15,423 nucleotides of DNA, from the NCBI GenBank assembly GCA_004335635.1, contig QAXH01003182.1:1-15423 (forward strand). The letters are read 5' to 3'. The translations under genes were made by a program, and so were the position numbers. The notes under the pieces are model-generated. The model saw nothing but the letters and a program-made list of their open reading frames with translations. It was not told the origin of the DNA and ran no database searches. Position 1 is the first letter of the stretch, and the number at the start of each line of letters is the position of its first letter. Below are positions 8,339 through 15,423 of this stretch, piece by piece. The stretch comes from Chloromonas sp. AAM2. Taxonomy: Eukaryota; Chlorophyta; Chlorophyceae; Chlamydomonadales; Chlamydomonadaceae.

Positions 8339-9595
8339 CTTGACTGGCAGCTGTCCCAGCGCAGCATCCAGTGGGCCACCCTGGCATCCGGGTTTTGGAG
8401 CGCACTGCTGGCGCCAAGGCCTGACGATTCGCTTTTTGGCTGGGACAAGCTAGGTCATGTCATAGGGTGCGCCCTAGCGACATGGGGCGCATTGGGACTC
8501 GCTAGGTGTCTTCACTCTTCAGTCACTACATACACGTATATTCAAGCATTTGGCTTTGGACTCCTCTGCGGCTTAGCCAAGGAGCTCGGTGACTACGCAA
8601 AGGTGAGGACTGACGTCGCCGCATCACGCGGCGATCGTGTCGGTGGTTGGAAACTACATTCAAGGATAGCCGCGAGTGCATGGTTGATCTGGCTGGCATT
8701 CATTTCAGTTTAAACAGGCATCCCTGCCGTGCGATTCCAGCTTCGCTATGACCGATGCTTTAAGCTGTACGCACATCATGCACACCTGGCCCCTCCCAGT
8801 CCACTCTTGTTTTTCCTTGCAGACCTACTGAGTCAGGATACATGTCTCAAGCTGCATGTCTCAAACTGCCCGTTCAATTTGTTATGGCCACCATGCGACT
8901 CAGCACACACTGCACTGCCATGCACTCTCGTGCTAAGCCAAAGCAGTGTTGCCTCATTTGGTGGCAGAGCGTATTGCAAATAGTCACAAGCTATCTTTGT
9001 TAACTCGTGTGTACCTGCCAACTCTTGGATTCGTGAAACAGCTGTTCGTGAAGCACCTGCCAGAACTCACGTGCCAGCAAGCGTGGCGATGCCTCATCCA
9101 TGTGCACCCTCCATTCAACCCTATTCACATTCTTGGGCCTTTACACAATCCCCTCCCCGCATGCCCTCCTGCCATACATGTTCTTGCATGCTGAGCCATG
9201 TAGTAGCCATGTAGTCAGTGGCCACATGTGCCGCGAACAGTCAGGCACCTGATATCAACCCTGTCCACACCGTTGTGCCATCAGTCATCGCCCAATGCTG
9301 AACGCATTCCCATGCCTTGCAGTGGTGGCCAGGCGATGCATCAGGCAAGGATCTCTTTGCTGATGCAGTAGGTTCAGCGTTAGCAGTGGCTGCATACATA
9401 CTACTGGTTCGCTACGGATACTTAGACAGCAGCAGCACCCCAACAGCCGGAGGGAGTGCCAAACGCAGCCGCCTGGTCGACCTTGAACTGGGTCTGGTCT
9501 ACGGACAGCAGTTGAGAAGAGCCATTATAAAGGGCGCACCGGATTGGCCCTGGTTGCACAGACTAACCAGCCCAAACCTCAAGGCACGTGCCTGA
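8339..9595 (+). CDS. YfiM/DUF2279-like membrane protein, start exon unresolved
   Basis: Two exons join in phase 0: about 8339-8602 and 9323-9595, with intron 8603-9322 (GTGAGG to TTGCAG). The product has FGWDKLGHVIGCALATWG, a hydrophobic helix, FGFGLLCGLAKELGDYAK at the exon end, then WWPGDASGKDLFADAVG and a second helix (SALAVAAYILLV). The tail is basic and ends LTSPNLKARA before TGA. D-K-x-x-H, K-E-x-x-D and S-x-K-D-x-x-A-D-x-x-G are the pattern of bacterial YfiM-type (DUF2279) membrane-associated proteins, whose biochemical role is not known to me. The frame is open from 8204 but has no ATG, so an upstream exon must supply the start; an acceptor at 8338 (GCAAGCAG) is plausible. About 178 residues are visible. 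Confidence 0.62.
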
Positions 9596-9759
9596 TTGCA
9601 GCATCTCACGCTCCATCCTCACAGAGCTTGTTTTTGTTTTTAAAACATCGGCACCCAGTGACACAAGCCACAAGGACAGCCAAAGGCACCACTGCAGAAC
9701 ACGCTGTCTGTAGTTTGTCAGTGCTAGCAGCGCAGCATTGTCCAGCAGTTCTGTGCTAA

Positions 9760-9882
9760 GTCAGCAGGACATCAGTTGGTCAGCAGTTGGCGGTGTCATT
9801 TGGCACACTGGAGGGGTCTATCGTGCCCTTCCGCAGCAGTGGTGCTGCGGCTGACCAGACAGCGCCACACAGGCTGGTGCAG
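9760..9882 (+). CDS. Candidate upstream exon of the methyltransferase gene
   Basis: The open frame after TAA at 9757 reads QQLAVSFGTLEGSIVPFRSS, then GAAADQTAPHRLVQ, and stops at a CAG before GTAGGC at 9883. Joined in phase 0 to the next exon it makes a continuous strand-like HRLVQVGSIALHLHQD. The true 5' boundary is one of several AG sites between 9760 and 9785. No ATG lies between about 9550 and 9950, so a start exon is still missing or a non-ATG start is used. Confidence 0.38.
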
Positions 9883-12800
9883 GTAGGCAAAAGCCTGGAC
9901 TTACTTGAGTAATCTATTTACTTAGTGATTTGTCTTACTGTGGACTTGGCAGGAGTGGGCATCAGCAAGTGTGATGACCATGACCTGTAGACTGTTTAGA
10001 CAAGTGGCACTGGTCGGTTGTGTTGTTGGCACACTTCAGCACAGACGTCATCAGACACCCGCTGAACGCATGTGATGGCATGGAGCTCATGGCTTGCTGC
10101 ACACAGCAGCCATTACTGCACACATGGTGCATGCTTCATTCATGCCTGGGTGGAAACTCAGCATCTTGTATGGGTTGCTGCTCAAGGCTTGGTGCCTAGT
10201 GCATGCATGCGCCTATCGCATGAAGGTCTCGGTCTGTGCATGAGCATCTGTTCTATCGTTGATGCTTTTGCTTCTCGATTGTGTCAGTTACAACACAATA
10301 TTTATTTCTCAGCTTGAAGCCTTCCCACGGCTTCGCGTTCATGAAGGCTTTACGCTCCGCCAGCATATATCAAGTAAATATCAAGGTTGTGGTTGTGTCT
10401 GCAGGTGGGGTCCATTGCGCTGCACCTCCACCAGGACCCGTCTGGCAGCTCAGCTCTCCCTGCACCCTCAGGAGCATCCTTGGGGACAGCTCAGGGATGG
10501 GGCAATGCAGGCAGAGGCGGCCAGGGGCTGAGCGACTGGCTCATTGACGAGGAACATGCGCCTGCCGGGGTGCAGTGGCCAACCAACAGGCAGGTGGAAG
10601 GGAGAAGCATATGATAGGGCCTGCAGCTGCTGCTGCTTGTCGCCCAAGATTTGAACTTCTGCGTTACAAGCAGCGTCGCTATCAATGTGACAAAAATCAA
10701 ACAAAAGTTACAACAGCCTGATATGAACGTGATAACAATACTAGACATTCAAACACAAGAAAAGCAACCACCGTGTGAGATTATCACATCCTCTATTGTA
10801 GTTGTCACAACATCATCATACTCCTCGGCTTCTGCTTGTTGACCAAGGGATTGGATTAATGCTGCACTCTTGCGTGCATCAGCGAAGTGCATTCACAGGG
10901 ATGACGTCAGTGGTACTCCAAGCGCATTGCTAACAGCATCCAGTAGGAATGCATGGCGCTTCAAGTGTATTCCACCATGACACCACACGTGTGTGCTGCT
11001 ACAACCGCTGCAATCCATGCATGGGAGGTCCCATCTGATCTGTGCTTTGATGTAGCCCTGCCCCACTTAACTCAAGGCAGAGACACTTAGTCAACCTGGG
11101 CCTGGTCGTGTGGCAGTCAGGACTGTACACATGCATGGCACAGTGCGGATGCTACTGTTGTGACTGATGTATTGTTAGATTCATCTGCGCTCGGCTGCAG
11201 CACTGCGCCTGGACAGGCACACCTAGCCAATGTGGGCCTGGTGGTGTGGCAGTCAGGGCTGGTGCTAGCTGAGCTGCTGCTGAGGCGGCCGCCCTTCGGC
11301 ACATGGGGCAAGCACGTGCATGTGGTGGACCTGGGTACAGGCACAGGTAGGAGCACGTGCCATTGTTCACTTCATGGCATGCTGCATCATCCGCTGTGTG
11401 GGAAGGGATGGTTTGAGCAGATGGGAAAAGCGACATCATCTGCTGATGACAAACGAAATGACCTCTGTTTGCAGAGTGTGCTTTGTTGCTCCTAGGAGAT
11501 ATCGCTGCTAGCACATATCGCCGGCTTGTAGCATACACACGGCTTCAGAGGCACGGGATGTGTGACAGTATGGCGTCAGAAAACGCAACGGTCTGGTAGT
11601 AGTGGTACGCAGGAAGGAAGTGCTGGGGTACCACATGCATGCCAGCGGCATGTGCCCAGTCAACCGTCTGCAAGTGCAGGTCCGGTAGGCCCGGCGCTTG
11701 TCAATGCCTTTGGTGGCTAGCCATGCAGGCGTGAAGACGGGCTGCTGGTGGTGTCACAGCATCATGTAAACAGTTGAAACTGCCAATGTGCTTATCATCT
11801 TTAAAGGGAACTCACATCATTTGTACGTGCAGGTCTGGTCGGCCTGGCGCTAGCTCTTGCCGGTGCGCGCGTCACGCTGACTGACCTGCCCCACATCCTG
11901 CCCATCACGCGCGCCAATGTGGCGGCCAACATGCCTGGCGGTGGCAGGGATGTGGTGGTGGCGGAGCTGCCCTGGGGCCAGGACCCAACACCACTCATAC
12001 AACAGGTCAGATGCAGAAACGGTGGTCAAGGTTGCAGGGCAGGCACCGAAGAGCAAGTCAGACAGAAGAGCACGCTAGGCACAGGGAAGCAGTAAAGATC
12101 AGCGCAAAAGGTTAGAATAATGAACATCACTGATTAGACACATGGAAGCAAGGCAGCGGCAGTTACCGCAGGTTTGACGAAATTCCTGATTGTGCCCGCA
12201 TTCCCGGCATGTTTGCCAGAGCTACTGCATTCAACTGTTGTGCGACATGACACGGTGTGCTGCGATGCAGGTGGGCGGCCACCCTGACGTGATCACAGCC
12301 GCCGATGTGCTGTACGACGTATCGCAGCACGGCCCCCTGCTGGCCACGCTCAGCGACCTGGCTGTCCCGCACACCGAAGTGTACATTGCGTACAGATGCC
12401 GCAGCCAACAGGAGGAGGGATTCGGTGCGGCGGCAGAGGTGAGGCAGGCCGGCATGCATGGGGGGTTGTCGAAAAGGATGCATTTGTCCCGCCTTCAAGC
12501 CAAGGGCAGCTGCTGGCGCACTAGTGCCAAACAGGCTGTTTTGCGAGGTCGATGAGAGCAGCTGATGTCAGAGCAGATCAGGCTGCAGAAACAAGGCCAA
12601 GTCAACTGAAGGGAAGTGGACATCCGGATGCAGCCATGCGAACCGCGATGTTCGGGTGCTTGTGTCAGAGCAGGCCAGGCAGCAGGTGCTATGAACACGC
12701 AAGTCAACTACGAACGGGCGAACGATGCATGTGTGTTCCAGATTTTAGTCAGCACATGTCTAATGCCTGGGTTTGAACATTCACGCGTATGTGGCGCATG

Positions 12801-13124
12801 CCTACAGCTGGCTTTGCGTGAGCCATGTTGCATGACGTCTCAACTTGCTCCCTTCTGTGTGCCTAGTTGTGATCATATGCCCGAGTCTTGCGTGATGCAT
12901 CTTGTGTCCAGGCAGCTGGGTTTGCCGTGGAGGTTGCTCCTGACAGCCTCTTGTCGGAAGAGTACCAGGGGGGCGCTTACAGAGTCATGAGACTGGTCAG
13001 AAGGGAGGCGCAGGCGGCAGCAGCAGGAGCAGTGGCAGTGCATGTCGCCAACAATGGAGAGGAGGAAACTGAGAGAGATGACGGCAAAGAAGAGCTGGAG
13101 CACAAGCCATGCGTGCAGTCATGA
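9760..13124 (+). CDS. METTL21-type protein lysine methyltransferase, N-terminus unresolved
   Basis: Five secure exons join in phase: 10405-10593, 11217-11346, 11833-12005, 12271-12438 and 12912-13124 (TGA). The product has VGSIALHLHQDPSG, a Gly/Ser/Ala-rich insert, LANVGLVVWQSG, then HVHVVDLGTGTG (SAM-binding motif I), RVTLTDLPHILP (acidic residue after motif I), VAELPWG, and AADVLYD, the D-x-x-Y signature of the Methyltransf_16/METTL21 family. These enzymes are known to methylate lysines of partners such as HSP70 chaperones; the substrate here is unknown. The tail after RLVRREAQ is rich in Ala, Glu and Asp. A further upstream exon, somewhere in 9760-9882 (QQLAVSFGTLEGSIVPF to HRLVQ, donor GTAGGC), fits phase 0 but has no ATG, so the start is missing. 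Confidence 0.82.
11081..11124 (+). repeat. Decoy copy of methyltransferase exon start (exon at 11217)
   Basis: CTCAAGGCAG then AGACACTTAGTCAACCTGGG and on to TGGCAGTCAGGACTG mirrors the true GGACAG then GCACACCTAGCCAATGTGGG. The copy lies 136 bases upstream in the same phase and encodes RHLVNLGLVVWQSGL before diverging, with a TGA 15 codons after the core. Confidence 0.8.
11671..11702 (+). repeat. Decoy copy of methyltransferase exon start (exon at 11833)
   Basis: GTGCAG then GTCCGGTAGGCCCGGCGCTT mirrors the true GTGCAG then GTCTGGTCGGCCTGGCGCTA, 153 bases upstream. If used it would read GPVGPALVNAFGG and then stop. Confidence 0.65.
12661..12693 (+). repeat. Possible decoy copy of methyltransferase exon start (exon at 12912)
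   Basis: CTTGTGTCAGAGCAGGCCAG then GCAGCAGGTGCTATG resembles the true CTTGTGTCCAG then GCAGCTGGGTTTGCCGTG, 233 bases upstream. It encodes AAGAM against AAGFAV. The match is shorter than in the other two cases and could be chance. Confidence 0.4.
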
Positions 13125-13680
13125 CTGCTCCGCTAGGATATGGTCATTTTGCAGCAGGCAAGCCAATGGCTACTCAATGACATCGGCCAAGGATGTGCTT
13201 TTCACATCCAGGTCACTGGTAATCTTATGGTATAGGACATGCTGATTTGCTTGCGTCATGGGGGTGGAGCTTCACTGTCCGGCCTCCTTATCTGTTTGAC
13301 CTGAGCCCCATTTCTTGGCTGATGTGCACCAAGACGGTAAACAAGTGACTGCGGGTTGTATTCGGGCACCTGGTTGGTATACTCTGTGTGGTCTGGCCTT
13401 AGGACCTGTGACACCAGTACCCGTACAGCGTGCGGGACCTGTCTGAAGCCTGCGTGTGCGAGCGTGTGCAGCCTTTGTAGGCACCTTTGTAGGTACCTTA
13501 GTAAGTACCTTGACATGTGGGATGTAACCAGTGTTCATTTGACAACCCTTACTTACTGTGTACATGGCCGGGATCAACAATGGCCCGTATGTCTTGCATG
13601 ATGTGCTTACTGCCTGGGCCTCCAAGCGTGTGCGTGTGACTTGACTGCTGCCAATCATGGCATGCAAGCAAGTCAGCCAT
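13125..13680. other. Non-coding interval downstream of the methyltransferase
   Basis: No gene is seen. The interval holds the third copy of the 17-base motif CTGGCCTTAGGACCTGT (13393-13409), a 12-base triple repeat at 13477-13512, and a TGTAA near 13523. TGTAA is the usual green algal polyadenylation signal, so it could end the methyltransferase transcript. Confidence 0.4.
13477..13512. repeat. 12-bp tandem repeat, three units
   Basis: Units GTAGGCACCTTT, GTAGGTACCTTA and GTAAGTACCTTG follow each other directly. The unit contains the palindrome GGTACC in the middle copy. Confidence 0.85.
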
Positions 13681-13799
13681 TGATGCTATAAAGTACTGCC
13701 CTGCCCTGCCCAATCCGCGTGAAGCTTCCGGGCATAATGTTAGCACAGCCAAGACTGATGAGCAGCTCACCGCGTTCTTGTGTGCTCGCCTCTGTTTGC

Positions 13800-13990
13800 G
13801 CACGAAAAAAGATGTTTGCCAGTTCTGGGACATTCAGCGTACCTGCTTCTTCGTTCGTGACACGCCAGGAGTTTGCCGTAGGTCTTGGGGGCATCCTGCA
13901 TGGGGTTCGGCATGGTCTTGCATGATGGCTCTCACATGGGTCTGGCTTGTTCAGCATTGGGTTGGCACGAGCGCCCTGAACCACACAACA
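13800..13990 (+). repeat. Dispersed repeat, copy 3 (VCQFWD core), inverted orientation
   Basis: GTTTGCCAGTTCTGGGACA (13814-13832) is the exact reverse complement of the core at 1599 and 3027. It again follows an A run and reads RTKKDVCQFWDIQRTCFF on the plus strand. The frame continues open through a Trp-rich stretch. Confidence 0.6.
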
Positions 13991-13997
13991 TTCTTAA

Positions 13998-14315
13998 TTA
14001 AACCCTCTGTCTCTGTTCGTGCCAGCGGCGAGTGTGGAAAGTGTTTGGGGCAGCTGTCAACATGGGCCTGGGGCGGGTGCGAGTGACATCACGGGTGGCA
14101 GCAGTGCTGTCGTCCCAGCAGTTGTGTCCCGCAGCATTCCCTTGTCCGTGGCCGTGATAGCTCTTGCAGAGGGGCCGAAAGACGGCATGGCAACAAGTGT
14201 CAGGGCAGTGGCAAGTCTTGCAGACCTGCTTAAAACCGTTGGGGCAGCTGGGGCATGAGCGGCAAGTGATGGGGCAGGTGCAAGCTCCTGGCAGGTGCCA
14301 CTCTGTTTTGCGAGC
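13998..14315 (-). CDS. Possible cysteine-rich exon
   Basis: The minus-strand frame from 14315 to the stop at 13998-14000 is open for 105 codons without an ATG. Its first third reads ACTCPITCRSCPSC, then PNGFKQVCKTCHCPDTCCH: eleven Cys in about 32 residues, in closely spaced CxC and CxxC pairs that could bind metal or form disulfides. A possible acceptor (AAAACAG) lies near its start. The remainder is Arg/Thr-rich and less convincing. The DNA is a degenerate short repeat (GGGGCAG, GCAAG words), so the Cys pattern might be a by-product. A frame offset by one (14446-14057) starts with ATG but gives a low-complexity Ala/Thr peptide. Confidence 0.3.
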   Translation of the reverse strand, partial: ARKTEWHLPGACTCPITCRSCPSCPNGFKQVCKTCHCPDTCCHAVFRPLCKSYHGHGQGNAAGHNCWDDSTAATRDVTRTRPRPMLTAAPNTFHTRRWHEQRQRV

Positions 14316-15096
14316 TTACAGTGGGCCATGGTGCTTGAACTGAGTTTTCCCATGGTGCTCAGGTTTGAGTTCGCTTTGGCCTCATGTGTAGGTATAACAT
14401 CAGGAGGCTCACTCGCATTGAGCAGATTCACACGTTTTTGACTCAACAGTGCTGAAGTTTAGTTCACTTTTAGTTGCATTTACGGTGATTACATTGATGT
14501 TCGATTTTGGCTTCAAACGAAGAGATTACTCCGAAGAGACACACTTGCGTTCAGCCCTGTTGGAAGTTTTGACTCACTGTTGGGCATGACGCATGGTGTT
14601 TTTGAGAGGTACATGGCTGTATCGGCATGAATCACAGCATTGTTTATCATGACCCAGAAAAAGATGAAACTATATAAACAAGCCCAATTGGTCCGTACTA
14701 GGCGGTGAGGACATTGGTAATCAAGAGAGCATGACGCAGGCAAGGAAGAGAGATGAGACTGACATTGGAGGGTATGCAAGCCATGTGAAGCACTTGATAG
14801 CTGGGAGCACTGGTAAAGACTCCCAGGGGAGGCAACAGACATCAATTACATCACGATAGCTGTCGCCTGGCTTGACACATCCACCGGACAACGCCATGGA
14901 GAGCGTAAGAAAACATGAAGGGAAAGGCCAGGAACGGACACCCCGAGACAAGTGGGCCAGACAAGAGAAAAGATCACGACAGACAAGTTCTCAGCAGGTT
15001 GACGAAACATATTATCAAAGTTGGGCCATGACTATGCCTCTGTGAAGGGTTGCCACAGTAAATACGCGGCCAAATTAGAGGCATCAGTATTGCTAA
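14316..15096. other. Non-coding interval, no gene seen
   Basis: Short open frames on the minus strand (14845-14513, 14951-14721) lack domains and matching splice signals. Nothing repeated or structured stands out. Confidence 0.45.
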
Positions 15097-15282
15097 CTAG
15101 TGCAGGATCCGCTTAGTAGTACTAGCTCCTGTACTGGATGGCGGTAGGTTGCATCTGTGCACATGGCCAGATCCTGGTACATGGGCTGCACAGCACGCAA
15201 TGAAATTCACGTGACTTTCACAATCTGAAATTGCTTCACGAGTGCAGACACGCAGCAATTGTATGCCCGCTTCCTCCAGGAA
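15097..15282 (-). CDS. Weak candidate exon at the right edge
   Basis: After an acceptor-like TTGTTTGTGCTAG, the minus strand reads FLEEAGIQLLRVCTREAISD and stays open for 61 codons to TAG at 15099-15097. It has no ATG, so it would belong to a gene entering from the right. No family is recognised. Confidence 0.22.
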   Translation of the reverse strand, partial: FLEEAGIQLLRVCTREAISDCESHVNFIACCAAHVPGSGHVHRCNLPPSSTGASTTKRILH

Positions 15283-15360
15283 ACTAGCACAAACAAGAGT
15301 GGTATGAGGAATGCGTACGTGTCAGGTAAGAGGTGTCAGGGCTAGCAGTACAAGTAATGC

Positions 15361-15388
15361 CTGTTGCTGTTGCTGTGGCTGTGACTGT
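15361..15388. repeat. Short CTGTTG-type repeat
   Basis: CTGTTGCTGTTGCTGTGGCT followed by GTGACTGT is a short imperfect hexanucleotide repeat near the window end. Confidence 0.6.
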
Positions 15389-15423
15389 GCACGTGGGCAC
15401 GCCGCTTTCCTCTCACCTGCTTG

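Noticed and set aside
10072..10380. Search for the methyltransferase start exon among the many ATGs here
   Set aside because: No ATG is followed by a convincing phase 0 donor with an intron of usable length; GTAAAT at 10374 would leave only 30 bases of intron.
1..15423. tRNA, rRNA, riboswitch or bacterial terminator
   Set aside because: No TTCRA arm within a cloverleaf, no conserved rRNA blocks and no hairpin-plus-T-run terminator in a bacterial gene context were seen by eye.

Overview
This window looks like nuclear DNA of an intron-rich green alga, and the placement in the green lineage is an inference. GC is moderate, genes are split into short exons by GT-AG introns of roughly 100-740 bases, and coding potential appears only in small islands whose reading frames join across matching splice phases. 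The protein families fit the green lineage: an extensin-like wall glycoprotein with SPPPP motifs and a plant-type F-box plus LysM protein. I see no bacterial operon, ribosome binding site, tRNA, rRNA or CRISPR array.

Layout, left to right. (1) 2-574, + strand: the 3' end of a hydroxyproline-rich, cysteine-containing wall glycoprotein with four 48-bp tandem units. (2) 600-1780: repeat-rich DNA with a 159-162 bp tandem repeat and a dispersed repeat. (3) 1787-2601, + strand: a probable three-exon gene for a small basic protein I do not recognise. (4) 2602-4457: mostly non-coding, with two more dispersed-repeat copies. (5) 8122 down to about 4458, - strand: a seven-exon gene whose spliced product has an F-box, then a LysM domain, then a C-terminal UBA-like helical motif. 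(6) about 8339-9595, + strand: a membrane protein like bacterial YfiM (DUF2279), divergent from the F-box gene. (7) about 9760-13124, + strand: a METTL21-type protein lysine methyltransferase with DLGTGTG and D-x-x-Y motifs. (8) 13125-15423: repeat copies, a cysteine-rich open frame on the - strand and a possible edge exon, otherwise no clear gene.

The genes look like independent nuclear genes, not a pathway. The most unusual signal concerns splicing. In both large genes, on opposite strands, several introns carry an extra degenerate copy of the next exon's acceptor plus the first 20-45 coding bases, 90-235 bases upstream of the real one. Most of these copies run into a stop if used. A second signal is a dispersed repeat family whose copies share a near-identical 19-base core that can encode VCQFWD after a lysine run; this may be the remains of an undescribed mobile element.
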